Assembly (NCBI GenBank): GCA_032717465.1
Contig: CM064697.1
Coordinates: 6,652,033-6,716,032 of the forward strand
Origin: Coenobita brevimanus
Taxonomy: Eukaryota; Arthropoda; Malacostraca; Decapoda; Coenobitidae
DNA length: 64,000 bases
Direction: 5' to 3'
The notes under the pieces were generated by a model. That model saw nothing but the letters and a program-made list of their open reading frames with translations, was not told where the DNA came from and did no database searches. Of the stretch, positions 14,836 to 26,639 are shown one piece after another (position 1 is the first letter of the stretch; every line of letters starts with the position of its first letter). The position numbers and the translations under genes are program-made.

Positions 14836-14935
14836 AAACCCTTCAGTCCAATGGTGTACTTAAAACATCCTTATGTCTATATTCAGTTTAGGTGAGATTT
14901 TATGAAAGTGGCGAAAATCGTCTAGAATGGTAAAA
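14836..14935. mobile_element. Decayed fragment of the TTAA-ended repeat
   Basis: GTAAACCCTTCAGTCCAATGG resembles the family's terminal sequence, and GGCGAAAATCGTCTAG farther on resembles the core. The spacing and order are disturbed, so it is either a rearranged copy or two overlapping fragments. Confidence 0.4.
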
Positions 14936-15687
14936 AGAGGAAAAAAAAAAAAAAGACGCCACAGGACTGGCGGGGCTAAGAATATCACGTAACTTTAAGA
15001 ATAAAGGGAAACTTAAAAAGTGCCAAGAAATACGTCATCTAATTTAATATAGCCTTAGAACACACCCGTACGATGGCATATGAAAGACTATCCCTTTCAA
15101 ACATTCACATGGGACTCTTGTTAAAAAAGAAAGAAAAAAAAAAAGCTTGGAGGATGACGGCGACCTAGTAATGTAAAAAAAAAAATAAATAAAAGTAGAA
15201 GTACGTGTCAAGTCACCACATAAGTCATATCGATAATTACACAGCAGGTTATAGATGGGCTATCGCACGACGAGCTTGGCGAGGGGCCTAATGTTCGAAG
15301 TATAAGCACACAGAGACATTTTTAACCAGGGAGCGACCTCGGCGTCTGCTCAAGAGGATGGACAGTCAGACGAAGAAAAAATGGAAATACTGGTTCATAA
15401 ACGTTACAGTAAAATAATCTTTTACGTTATGACACCTCTAGAATCATTAATAAAACGTGAACCATTACATCTTGAATAGTTTTGCTTAATGTCTAACACT
15501 TTTTGTATCACTAAATGAAAAATATAAAAACTAATGAAAAAGGGGAAATATATAAAGAACAATCATATACGAGTACACTCAAAATATGAGCCCCCAAATA
15601 TGTACGTACAGCCACAAAAACATAAATGATACCCTGTTTTGAAAGCCGCCTGGTGCTGCAGACAACCTCAACCTCGTGAAGCATGAC
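14936..15687. other. Unassigned AT-rich sequence
   Basis: There are several A-runs (14940, 15130, 15176). No gene signal is visible. Confidence 0.5.
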
Positions 15688-15774
15688 TTAACCCGTTCAG
15701 GCTTAAGACGTATTCACAGTTTATTCTCGCTATCACCAGACGGTAATTTAAGGAGATCTAAGCTGAGGGGGTTA
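15688..15774 (+). mobile_element. TTAA-ended short dispersed repeat, copy 4
   Basis: The copy starts TTAACCCGTTCAGG and continues with AAGACGTATTCACAGTTTAT and CTATCACCAGACGGTAATTT, ending GCTGAGGGGGTTA. At 87 bp with both ends recognisable, it is one of the best copies. The opposed copy begins 14 bp later. Confidence 0.78.
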
Positions 15775-15787
15775 GATATAGCCTTAT

Positions 15788-15872
15788 TTAATCCCTTCAC
15801 TACAAGCTGAATAAAATCGTCTGGAGGTGGAAAGAATATATAACACAGTATGCCATTCGAATGAAGGATTAA
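15788..15872 (-). mobile_element. TTAA-ended short dispersed repeat, copy 5
   Basis: The copy starts TTAATCCCTTCACTACAAGC, carries a perfect core CTGAATAAAATCGTCTGG, and ends GAATGAAGGATTAA. It is 85 bp with TTAA at both borders and matching inverted ends. It is the reference copy I used for the family, and it faces the copy at 15688-15774 tail to tail. Confidence 0.82.
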
Positions 15873-16260
15873 GATTCTTGCGTACACCTGGAGCGCGTGG
15901 TGACAGCTGTTGGTGAGAGAGGTGGGGCAGGTATGACTTGACAGATGTAGCGTGTGGGGTGCTTTATGACAACTGTAGAGCCAAGAGACAGATACCCTTA
16001 CACAACCATCACGGGTAAGGCTGACCAGGAACCACCACCACCAACAATAATTCTTTATGTACCATCTCTTATAATATATATATATATTTTTTGTAACCTG
16101 AGCTCTTATAATAATCCTTATAGTACCATGAACTCTTATAATTCTACTCTTGATTTCGCCTGATCTTATTATGTTTTTAAAGATAAATACGATCGACTGG
16201 CAACTCAATGAGAAGAAATAGTGAAAGCATGAGGGGAAAGACCAAACAGGTAAATCGTCA

Positions 16261-16773
16261 CAACCACCACCACCACCACCAACACCATCATCATCAGCGT
16301 CTTCGTCGTCGTCCTCCTCCTCCTCCTCCAATTCTTTGTCTTCTTCCTCCTCCTCCTCCTCCTCCTATTCTTCCTCCTCCTCCTCCTCCTATTCTTCTTC
16401 CTCTTCCTCCTCCTCCTCCTCTTCTTAATCCTCCTCCTATTCTCCTCCTCCTCCTCCTCCTATTCTTCTTCTTCCTCCTCCTCCTTCTCATCATCATCGC
16501 CATCCTCCTCCCCCTCCCCCCCGCTTCTTTCTTCGCACTCACAAGTGGGGTAAGGCAGGTCCACAGAGCTTGAAAAAAGAAAAGTATAACAGTGGGAAAA
16601 GTAATCAACACCTTGCCCGATGAAATGAGCCACACACTCATTCACTCACCATTCAAGACACCGGAATCCTGATTCCACCTCACAGGCAAAACCATCCACA
16701 CAGTTGGGTTTCACAGTACCTGAAGACAAAGAAAGAAAAACCTGTATCCATATATAACTTTCACGACAAAAAC

Positions 16774-16806
<33 letters not shown>

Positions 16807-17032
16807 TTATCATCATCATCATATTATTATTATCAGTAATAATAATAATGATGACAATAATAAAAATAATAATCCTCATCATAATCATAATAATAATAAT
16901 AAAGGCTGCTACAACAACAACAACAACGACAAAACAACAATAACTACTGTACTACTACTGCTACTGCTACTACTAACTACTACTACTACTACTACAAGCA
17001 ATAATAATAATAATAATAAAAGACTAATAATC
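16261..17032. repeat. Trinucleotide-repeat mosaic
   Basis: Successive blocks of different triplets abut: CAC/CAT (16261-16300), CGT/CCT/CTC with CTATT interruptions (16300-16500), AAT with CAT (16770-16900), ACA (16912-16940), CTA (16945-16998) and AAT again. A spacer of about 200 bp of ordinary sequence separates the halves. The translations (poly-P, poly-R, poly-Y) are artefacts. The triplet changes as if each block grew from mutation of its neighbour. Confidence 0.9.
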
Positions 17033-17530
17033 ATAATGAGATGGGCTATCAAATGGGCAAGGGACCAAACCACCATCACTGGCCTCCTCCTCCCCCTCAT
17101 CCTGCCACTCGCCCTAAATAGAAAGCCATAGTTAGATTTTTACCCATGTCCCTTACGTAAGCCTTGTCACACGTTTTTGCTTCCATTACAGCCCTAAGTG
17201 ATGGCTAACACCTCACGCCACAACAAATTAACATACCTGGGTTAAGGAGGCGCCAAGACGGAGACTGAGACTTTAAAAGACTTGGTGGCAACTTCCAAGG
17301 ACGAACCACTCCATATACAAACCTCATTCTTTACCTTCGATGACATTGGCCTCCTATTTGGTGCTATAATATTTCCTCTCTCATACAGTGGGTTTGTCAA
17401 TCTCCCACGGTCTTTCCTGATACTCTTAGCCCACGATATCATACTTCTCTGACATATATCTCACTTCTTCATGCCATTTTTCCAGTTGTATAAATCATGA
17501 TACTGCGTTCGTATACTCGCCTGTATTTTG
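17033..17530. other. Unassigned sequence
   Basis: This is ordinary composition, with short frames only and no domain recognised. Confidence 0.5.
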
Positions 17531-17762
17531 TACTGTTGGCCACACATGACCCTGGGACAATGTCGGTGTGAAGTCGAGGTCTAGCTACAATTTCCGACGT
17601 ACATGCATCACAGGTTATTGGTCATTTCGGCTAATATTTGACACCTCAGTTCTCTCAAGTCAGCGCCACCAACAATCAGGGGATTTTGTCAAGGTTGTCA
17701 AGTGTACTAAAAGCTAGACCTCTAGACTGATGCTGTCCCAGGTTCATAGGTTCCCAATTGTT
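17531..17762. repeat. Inverted repeat of a dispersed TGTCCCAGG element
   Basis: The right arm (17713-17762) reads GCTAGACCTC, then TGTCCCAGGTTCATAGGTTC. The left arm (17531-17585), read on the minus strand, gives GCTAGACCTCGACTTC, then TTGTCCCAGGGTCATGTG. The arms are about 50 bp with a spacer of about 127 bp. A related TATCCCAGGACCCATATG occurs in the SINE-like element at 61750. I infer two opposed fragments of one interspersed repeat. Confidence 0.6.
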
Positions 17763-18094
17763 CCTATCTCTGAGTAGCCTTAAGCGACACCATCCTCTAG
17801 TATTGGAACTTGCACGGAAGGATAGATAAAAGTAACAAGAAATAACTCTATCAACTGGATATGTCTGAATGAACAACTGAATAACCCAAACTATAAAGCA
17901 AAACTCAGTGAAATGTATTCTTATGAAGCGTCTTAGATGGAAATTTTAATGAATATGCAAATTAACTGTTTTACTTACTTTCCTTCCCAAAGTTTTCTCT
18001 ATCTCACGTATCCCTATTTCGTACGCTTTTAACGAGAAAATACAGAAACAATGGGGTGGAATATATGATTATGAATAAGAAAGTTGATGGATGG
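17763..18094. other. Unassigned sequence
   Basis: No gene or repeat is recognised. The first 50 bp may continue the element forming the inverted repeat. Confidence 0.45.
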
Positions 18095-18391
18095 GCGGGA
18101 AAGAAGAGGCCATCAAGGACAGACTGAGGAGGCGGTGGGGAAGAGGAACAGGAGAGGAACAGGAGGAGGAAATGAGCAGGGAAAGGAATAAGGAAATGGA
18201 GAAGATGAACGAGCGAGAAAGAGGAAAAGGAGAATGATATGAAGAGACGAAGAGGAAATAGAGGGAACAAGGACAGGAGACAAACTGAAACCATGGAAGA
18301 CACTGGAGAGAAAGGGGAATTCAAGAGGGGGAGAGAAAGAGGTGACAGAGACGAAAAAGAAAAACACAGAAAACAAAGACAAGAGGGAGAG

Positions 18392-18480
<89 letters not shown>

Positions 18481-19100
18481 GCAAAATCGAAAAAGGGAAT
18501 ATCTGAAAAAGAAGAGGCTGCATGGAATAAAAAGTGATGAAGAGAAAGTGATGGAGGAAAATTCAAGGAAAGGAAGGAAGGAAAGAAGTGAGAAAAATCG
18601 AAGGTAAGGAACTGGTGGGGAAGGGCGGGAAGAGGGAAGGGTTGAGAGGAAGCAGTGGAGAGGAAGAGGGGTTGATGAGGACGGAAGGAAGTGGAGAGGA
18701 ATGGCTGAAGGGGGGACAGAAAGGAAAGAAGGCAAAATGAATGTGGATAAAACAAAATAGCGGTAGCGAAAATGAAGACGGGGGAAAAGACTGTGGAATG
18801 GAAACCGCTATGGAAACTCTACAGGAAGAGACAAAGGGAGAGTAAGAAGGGCTAGAGGAGGGAGGGACACAGAAAAAAGGGAGAGTAAGAGGGGCTAGAG
18901 GAAGGAAGAACAAGAAAGGGACATAAGGAGGAACAGAAGTGAATGAGATGGACGGCACGTTAGGAGGATGGAGAAAGGAAGATATGGAGAGGAAAGTAAC
19001 AGGGAAGGAAAGGAGGCAATATAAAAGAAAAGGATAAAACTAGAAGAGAAGGTAGGAAAGAACGCATGAGAGAAAGGATGGAACGACTAAGGCTTTGATT
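18095..19100. repeat. Purine-rich block
   Basis: About 1 kb of GA-rich plus strand surrounds an AC array. It contains a 43-bp tandem duplication (units starting at 18833 and 18876, sharing AAAGGGAGAGTAAGA and GGGCTAGAGGA). Minus-strand frames of 243, 144, 136 and 131 codons are compositional. Confidence 0.82.
18392..18480. repeat. (AC)n microsatellite, one T interruption
   Basis: The array is about 89 bp of AC with a single ACAT variant near 18456. It is embedded in the purine block. Confidence 0.96.
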
Positions 19101-19194
19101 TTATGCCCACCAACTACATGGGGCAATTAAAACAGTCAATTTCTGCTAAGTCTAAACCTTCCCCAAGAATACAACTAGCGTTCGTTGGAAGGGA

Positions 19195-19430
19195 GTTGGC
19201 GTGAAGTGAAGAAGAGTGGGTAGGAGGATGTGAACTGGAAGGGAGTAGGGAGGAAGTAAAGAGGAAGGAAGTAGGACGAAAGTGAAGAGGAGGGGAGTAT
19301 TGAGGAAGTAAAGAGGAAGGAAGTGAAGAGAAAGGGAGTAGGGAGAGAGGAATGAAGCGATAAGTTAACGAAAAGAAAGGGAGCAGGGAGAGAGAAAGGG
19401 AAGTATGGAGATGAGATGAAGAGAGACACT
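19195..19430. repeat. GA-rich degenerate tandem sequence
   Basis: Variants of GGGAGTAGGGAGGAAGTAAA and AAGAGGAAGGAAGT recur with a spacing of about 45-50 bp between 19235 and 19345. The minus-strand frames reading as FTSSLLPSS repeats are artefacts. Confidence 0.65.
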
Positions 19431-20200
19431 CCACATCACAGATTATCACCGACAGTTTAGCCTAATGACCGACACTCCACTCTGAGAGGACCCTCCGCCT
19501 CCCACACACGCACCCCACACACCCTTTTATAGTCACGCAAAGTTTTTTATATTCATCCACACCTTTTCTTGCAGCCTCCATCAATTTTTCCACGGTTCAT
19601 CCCTGTGTCTCAACTATCCGCAAAACCCATAAGGAATTCTGAGCAAGGTCTGGGTTGGGGTTATAAGATAATACAGTATTAATCAGGTTACATCAACATT
19701 CTTTTCATTTTCTCTATCATTCAGTACTTCTAAATATACACATGAAATCTTTGGGAAATGTATGGAGTCTGACCAAGGCTAAAGATATATTTAATATTAT
19801 GCATGCTTTCTGTCTGACGTTATAGCTCATCAGTTCATGCATTATGCTTGAGAGACTTCCGTATCATTCTATTAAAAGTCTCATTCGGCGACCTGTACCA
19901 TTGGACTTCCCTTGTTCTATTATGGTCTACCTGTTAAATACACGTAATCCAATAAGTTAAATGGAATAAACTGAAACTATCCATATTAAAGCTAAAAACG
20001 GGTCCCAGTTATGCTAAAGGATGGACATGGTCGTCGTAATTACTTAAATCCCAAAAGACTCTAAGAACAAAATACTTGGATTAAGACTTCAGGGTGTACT
20101 GGTTGCTTAATAATGTTGAGGACGGGACACAAAGCCAGCGAATTTATAGTGCTAATTAGTGTGTGTGTTTTCTAGAGTGGCGAGGGCATTAGATGTAAAG
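19431..20200. other. Unassigned sequence
   Basis: About 0.75 kb of ordinary composition separates two purine blocks. No gene signal is visible. Confidence 0.55.
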
Positions 20201-22165
20201 TTAACTGCTGGCCAGGGAGAGCAAGTGGGAGGAGAGGGAGTGGTGAGAGGGGAGGCTGGAGGAGGGAAGAAAAAGGGAAAGGAAGTGAGTGTGAGAGAGA
20301 ACGAGAGGAATGCAAGAAGGAATGTGAGGGAGTGGTGGGAGACGAAGTAACAGTAGAAAAGCGACAGAAGGAGAAAGTGAGGAGTGGCAGAAAGGACAAG
20401 AAGGAGAGGAGGAATAAGTAGAAGAAAAGGAAGAGGGAGAGAAATGTGTAAGAGGGAATGTGAGGAACGCGAGATGAAATGTGAGGGATCGATGGGAGGG
20501 GAAGTAAGAGGAGAAAGGCAAAAAAGGAGAGAAAGAGAGGTGAGGAAGAAAGAACACGATGGAGAGAAACAAGATGAAAAGAAAGAGGACTAGAGGAGTT
20601 TGATGAGGAAGAACTAGAGGTAGAGAGAAATAGAGGCAAGGAGAGAACAGAAGGAGGGGACGAGGAAAAGAGGAGTGGGAGAAAGGAGAGCAAGAGGGGA
20701 AGGAAGATGAAAAACCGATAGAAGAAAGAGTGAGTTTAGGATGGGAGGAGAGACGTTATGGGGACTGGATGAGAAATGGAAAGAGAGCCAGGAGAAAAAG
20801 GAGTAAAATGAAGTTGAAAGGGAAGAATATAACGAAAAGCAAAATAAAGAAGTGGAAAAAGATAAAGAACGATCGAACAGCAACAACAGAAAATATAAGA
20901 ACAGATTGTGAATGGGGGAAGTAAGAGAGGTGGGGAGACAGGTAGCAGGTGAAAGGAATGACGAAGAGGGAAAGTTAAGAGAATGTACAAAAGGGGAGAC
21001 TGAATGAAGGAAAGAGAGGGTGAAGAGTGAGTGAATGAGAGAGGGAGTGAGGGCGAAGGGGAGAGTGTGGTAGAGTGGAATAAGCCAAAGGAGAGACGTA
21101 AAGGAGAGGCTGTGAGGGAAAAATATAGATACGAATAGAAAAAAAAAATGACGAGGGGGGAAAGTGAGGAAGAGGTCAATAGTTAAAGAACTGGGTAAAA
21201 AAAAGAATGCGAGGAAAAGCAGAACACAGGTAATGGGAGGCGAGAGGGAGTTGGGGAAGAATAGTACAGATGAATAATAAAAAAAAAAAAAGTGAGAAAG
21301 AATGGCTGCAAAATTAAGGTAAAGAAAAGGTAATGGGAGGTTAGAAAGAAGAAATGTCAGACAAAGAAAAAAGGTGAGGAAGAGATAAACAGATAAAGCA
21401 GAGTAACGAAGATGGTGTAGAAAAGAACAGATACACAAAAGGGAGTGGGATGAGACGAAAAGCAGAATACGGACTGAGAAAAGGGTGAGAAAGGTGAGGA
21501 CACAGGTTAATGAGTTGAAAAAGATAATGAGGTGAAGAAGAAAACAGAGATAAGGAACGGGATGAAAAGATAATGCAATAAAAGAAAACAGTGAGAGGAA
21601 AAGCAGTGAGGGAAAGAGAAACAAAGACTGGAAAATAACCAATGGAAAGACCAAGGGAGAGTGAGACAATCAGAGGAAAAGAGGTCGAGGAGAGGCAGAA
21701 GGTGAGGTTATGGACGGAGTGTGTGAGAAGGGAAACAAAACCACAGCCTAACGGGCCAGAAGATAGGATGGAGAAGAAAGGGACGATAGCATGGAGCGTG
21801 AGGTCGATAGGATGGAGAGGAGAGGGAACATGGGCGTGAAAGGGAGAATGGGGAAAAAGGGGCAACAAGGGCAAGATGATGGTGTAGTGAATGGAGGGAG
21901 AAGACTGGAAGGAGATGGGGAGGAAAGGCCAATAAAATGATAGTGGTGAGCGAGGAGCAGTAAGGAAATAGGAAGGGCGTGGGGAGATGAGAGGATGGGG
22001 AGGGAGATGAGGAGGGAGAGAACGGGAGAAGGAGAGAAGGTGATGAGTACAGATGAAGGGGGAGAAGATGTGGGAAAATGGGAAGGGAAGAATACTGAGA
22101 AGGCTGGAGGGAAAGGGAGCGTAGGGAGATGGAGGGCAGGGGGTGGTGTGCGCGAGTGGAACAGC
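20201..22165. repeat. 2-kb purine-rich block
   Basis: The plus strand is almost wholly A and G in GGAGAGAAAGAG-like motifs, with A-runs near 21140 and 21285. The minus strand has frames of 351, 276, 173 and 171 codons dominated by S, L, F and P. These arise because CT-rich DNA contains few TAA, TAG or TGA. No conserved domain is visible in any of them. Confidence 0.85.
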
Positions 22166-23194
22166 GGCCACAGAGAGGCTAGGGGGTACAATCTGGTATT
22201 TACGATTGGGGTCAGGATAAACAAGTGCATTACAGTGTGGGTTATGTGACTCACTCGGCCCACTCCTGTTTGCCAGTTACCACCGAGTAAACTAATCCGG
22301 ACTTATCTCATGCGTTTACAGTGTCCACAGAAAAAATATATACTGTATACCGATGCCGATTTCGATTAGGCTTTTTCTTTCTCTTTGTTCATTTGCAGTG
22401 TTATTTTTATCAATTCTCCAGCAAAACATTTATCTTCCACCTGGCTCATCTTAAGTGTTAGATGTACCAATTCTCAAGCCAGACCTTACATCTTCTTTGC
22501 TCGTCCCCAGCTTGGCATTGATCTTCTTCTCTACTCATTTATTCACAAATCAATCTGTCACATAATCACCTGACACTTCCCACCACTTGTTAAATATCTG
22601 GGATAAAGTTAGGTAACACCATGGCAGGTCTATTTCTATTTATCATTGCCTCAACCAGACATACAAACATCACCACGTCATGCCATACATTCTACCCTCG
22701 TTACTCTTTATCTTGGCAGAATACTTATATGAACACAATGTATCGAAACCTCAGACACTGTCTAAAAATAAGAAAAAAATGCCTGAGGTTCTTCCGGAGG
22801 GGAATGTAATGATCAGGATACATCTAAATTTAAGCAAGTGAGGTACCACCGTAGTGACAGTTACTATACACACTGTCAAACCTTTTCCAATCCGAGGCAG
22901 ATTTCACATATGATTTAAACTCTTGACAATGACATACTCCGTCGGAACTTAAAAAAAATAAATGCTTATTTATAAAAAGCCGTCACTGTACTGAAGTGTC
23001 AGATATCATAAAACATTCTTATACATTTCACCAATGGAACAACGACGAGACCATCACTACCACAACCAACACCATTTCCAAACCACCATTAGGAACCCCA
23101 TCCTGTCTCAACCAACCACGGCAGTCCAAACCAACCAACACACCTCCCTCACCAACACACGCAAGCCGCACCAACCCTTAGTTAGCCACCAAGC
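22166..23194. other. Unassigned sequence
   Basis: This is ordinary AT-rich DNA, then an ACC/CCAA-rich patch at 23030-23190. No gene is recognised. Confidence 0.55.
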
Positions 23195-24005
23195 ACGTAG
23201 GCAGGCAGGCAGTAAGGAGGAGGCAGAGGCAACGGACAGGCAGGGAGGAGGTTGGGAGGAAGACAGAGACAAGGATAAGTCAGGGAGGAGGCAGGAAGGA
23301 ACAGACGGGCAATGAGGAGTCAAGGAGGAACTAGGGACGAATCAACAAACAAGGAGGAGTCAGAGAGGGAGAAAGGACTAAGACAGGCAAATAGTCAGGG
23401 AAGGTAGAGGTAGAAGGACAGACAGGGATGAGGTAGGAAGGAACAGATAGGTTGGGAGTTGGGGAATGAGTAGGAAGGAGCATTAAGGCAAAAAGAAGTC
23501 AGGAAAGAGAAAAAATGAGCAACGAGGCAAGGAGGTACATGGGTGGCAAGGAGGAAGAGGGACAAAGAGAACAGAAATGCATGGAGTAGGCAGGGATACA
23601 TACAGGGGCAAGGAGGAAACATGGAGGCAGAAAAAAAGAAAACAGGGAGAAAGCACGGACAGGCAGGGAAGAGCTGGTACGGAGGAGGTAACAAGGTGCA
23701 CTGAGACAGGGAGAAACGGAGTGTAGGGAGGAGGCGGACAGGAGGAACTGGAAAGAAAGAGAGAAGCTATGGAAAAGACACAGAAACAGGGAGGAATGAG
23801 AAAGGAGGGACGGGAGGTAAGAATAATAAGGCAGGGAGAAGGAACAGAGAGGCAGGGAGGAAACACGCAGTGAGGAACAGAAGTAGGAAGGAGACACGCC
23901 GGGAGGAGGAACAGAGAGGCAGAGCGGAGACAGGCGGGGAGGAAGGAAGGAACACACAGGCAGGGAGGACGCTGGGAAGGAGGAGGAACAGAGAGTCCAA
24001 ATGGG
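23195..24005. repeat. GGCAGGGAGGA-type degenerate purine block
   Basis: About 0.8 kb of plus strand repeats variants of GGCAGGGAGGAGGC, AGGAAGGAACAG and GACAGGCAGG at irregular spacing. The reverse frames (178 and 209 codons, PACLLPTSV-like) reflect this degenerate repeat and not a protein family. Confidence 0.75.
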
Positions 24006-24956
24006 CGGCTGGTTTTCACGTAAGTGGTGGAGGAGAGTTTGTCGGTGACGCAAACGGACGCGAGGACTGCTATATTTCGGCCCGACCTTCCCCTGCCTCC
24101 GAGGTCGACCAGGCCAAAGCAACATCAAACCGCTGGTAAGAATTCGCTGATGCCACGGACACTGGCTAGGGGAGGGCAGAAGGCAAGGGGAATTTGGGAG
24201 GCAAGCGGAAACTGTGTAGAATTAAGAGCATAGAGGGACACTGGGGCAGGGACGTTTGCTGAGATTGCCAAACATAGGAACTGCTTTACGAAACAGACAT
24301 AATAACTTAGGAATATTCACAAGGGTGTACGATGACACATTTTTTTTCTGTTGTAGCTGGCCACAGAAGATTGTATTTAGCTCATGAGATTTAACAAACT
24401 CAGCTATGACTAACACGTTTCTTTTTCTTTACATCAAAGAAATAAGATACTGCGTTACACAATCATGGTGAGAGAAAAACATAAGGAAGAGTTAAACGGA
24501 TTGGGAAATGTCTAAAGCATTAAATATATATAAGACGTTATAAGGAAAGGAACGAATCATTAAGAGTTATAAAAATTACAATGATGTATATTATAAAAGA
24601 TATCAGAGTAACAGGATGGCAAAGAAACATCAAGCAGTAAAAAAGAACTGCAATAAAAAAAAATCCGTCAGATTTATAGGGAACGACCCATCATCAGGCA
24701 TTTTAGAAGGGAAAATAATATTATAATCATCAGACATTTTAAAGAAAGAGCTATCTGCATTAAAAGAGAAAATTGCTGATTATGTTGTGTGGAATGAAAT
24801 CGCAAGAAACTATACCCCTAAACTGCATTAAAAAAAAGTGCAGGTTTAGAAGGAAGGATGGGATATCAGGATTTATAAAGAAAACTTGCTTTCAAGGAGG
24901 TAACATGAAGACATCGAAACAATGAATTTCAAAAGGTAAAAGAAAAACTGCACTAA

Positions 24957-24958
<2 letters not shown>
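24006..24958. other. Unassigned sequence; short CpG-bearing patch with donor-like sites
   Basis: Positions 24006-24140 are richer in CpG than the surroundings and end in GCTGGTAAGA, a good splice-donor match; ACGTAAGTG lies at 24018-24026. No exon with recognisable protein similarity is visible. The rest is AT-rich with nothing identified. Confidence 0.35.

Positions 24959-25003
<45 letters not shown>
24959..25003. repeat. (AC)22 microsatellite
   Basis: The array is about 45 bp of perfect AC in AT-rich DNA. Confidence 0.96.
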
Positions 25004-25005
<2 letters not shown>

Positions 25006-25277
25006 TTTATAAGGAACCATGGAAATATCAGGCACTATAATGACAAAAAATGCACTGGAGAAAAAACCACCCAAAGATACCAGAATTATACAGGAAAAAA
25101 CTGCACTGCAAAAGAACGCCAGATTTATATTGAAGCGTGGAATCATCAGGCTTTATAAAGGGTAAAAAATTGCATCTGGAGGTCAAACTTTCGTGGCTCC
25201 GGGCTGGCGAAAAGTTGGATGCCCGTGTGACTTGGGGCGTCGCAAACATAAAGAAAATATCGAGGAGTAACAGAGCC

Positions 25278-25281
<4 letters not shown>

Positions 25282-25347
<66 letters not shown>
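25282..25347. repeat. Compound (TG)n-(GA)n microsatellite
   Basis: TG repeats (25282-25309) are joined through GGAAA to GA repeats (to 25347). The abrupt change from a TG to a GA array is typical of compound SSRs. Confidence 0.95.
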
Positions 25348-25350
<3 letters not shown>

Positions 25351-26034
25351 CCCTACAGCATATACACGTATTACTGTACGTTAACCCGGTAGACTCATTA
25401 TTCCTGTCTGAGCATTGTGTGAATAAAGACACCGGGGTGGACAGTAGGTGGCCATCAGTCTACAGGGTATTATCATTCAAAGAACCAATATTATTAGAAT
25501 GGGCAAATCTTAAACTGCTAACGCTAATACGGTAACACCAATTCCAATGCCAAAATAATTTTAACACAGAAATTTATATGTACGCAGAAGAAGAGAATCG
25601 ACTTCGTACGGAGCACAAAGCACATGTACAAACGTAGACTGCTCTAAACAACACAGAACACTACTCCTCATCACCAGCAAAACTGGTGAAAAGGAGATTG
25701 TTCGATAATAAAAACCGTACGATACCATGCGTTTGGGAACAGAAGAACGTAATCTTTTGAATCTATTATCACGCAGCAAAAATACGGGAAAAACAACAGC
25801 GCCACCTACCACGCCACGACAGCAAATCCGCATCTCTAATAAACTACACAAAACCTCATCTTCATCAAACCCCTAACTCTCCACCAAGGTACAGCTGCTC
25901 GCCCATAAAACTATACACACCACACATGTTTTACCTCGAATCTGAAAATAAAACCGCCAGACAATAAAGCCATAAGAAGGTACATTGTTCTCATGTCGTG
26001 AACGAAGCTCGGTCAAACCCACTGAAAAAGGGTT
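25348..26034. other. Unassigned sequence
   Basis: The stretch has ordinary composition and no gene is recognised. Confidence 0.5.
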
Positions 26035-26455
26035 ACAACAAAGGCGAAACTCACTCAACAAGGCTACCGGTCGACTATGGAACTAAAACTAACATAAAAT
26101 GCTAAATTATTAACGCCAGACTAACTTTCTGGCTAACACACTTGCTTAAAAGGCCAACAGAGACGGCAAACTCACCTAAAAAGCAGTCAAGGAGGCCAAA
26201 TTCACCTAAGAGGCTGCCAGAAAAGACAAACTCACCTAACATTTCACTGAAATTACGACTTTTTTTTTTAATAGCTTACTTTTGTTACCTCTAGACAACT
26301 TTATTCGGTTTAGGAAAGGCCTCTCGCAGTAATGGTACTAAATGGCTTGCAGGGAAGGGAAACTCACTAAAAAGGCCCAAAACTAAGGCCTCCCGTAGTG
26401 ATGGTGTTAAAAGACTTGCAGAAAAGGAAACTCACTTAAAAGCCCAAAACAAAGG
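26035..26455. repeat. Degenerate AAACTCACCTAAAAGGC array
   Basis: Variants of AAACTCACCTAAAAGGC recur at 26045, 26171, 26204, 26231, 26360 and 26430. The last part is a clear two-unit tandem of about 68 bp (26315-26383 and 26384-26450), both carrying AAGGCCTC-CG-AGT-ATGGT and GGAAACTCACT-AAA. The first unit begins inside the 3' end of a TTAA-family copy, so the array seems to have grown from that element. Confidence 0.65.
26262..26345 (+). mobile_element. TTAA-ended short dispersed repeat, decayed copy
   Basis: TTTGTTACCTCTAGACAACT followed by TTATTCGGTTTAGG and GGCCTCTCGCAGTAATGGT matches the core and the 3' flank (CTCGTAGTGAA) of the family in the plus orientation. The 5' end is lost in a T-run. 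Confidence 0.5.
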
Positions 26456-26639
26456 CCGGTGTTGTTGGGGGTGTTCATAAACCGCGCCTCCCGAAGACTG
26501 TGCCAGAGGTTACGGCCCCGGGCAAGGTTGTTTACCAGCGTCTTAAGTGATAATTATACCCCGCCTCTGAGTGCTCCAACATCCTCTCGTAGTCCACAGG
26601 CTTTTTTGTGTGTGTTTCTAGCTGGTTAAATACTTTCAA

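Noticed and set aside
15714..16331. 205-codon minus-strand frame containing PPPDDFIQL
   Set aside because: The DDFIQL part is a translation of the dispersed TTAA-ended repeat, and the acidic N-terminus is a translation of GAT/GAG-type triplets. There is no gene-like conservation.
20614..22171. 351- and 276-codon minus-strand open frames
   Set aside because: They are S/L/F/P-rich with no domain, and they overlap other equally open frames in the same block. Their apparent multi-pass membrane character is a by-product of CT-rich codons.
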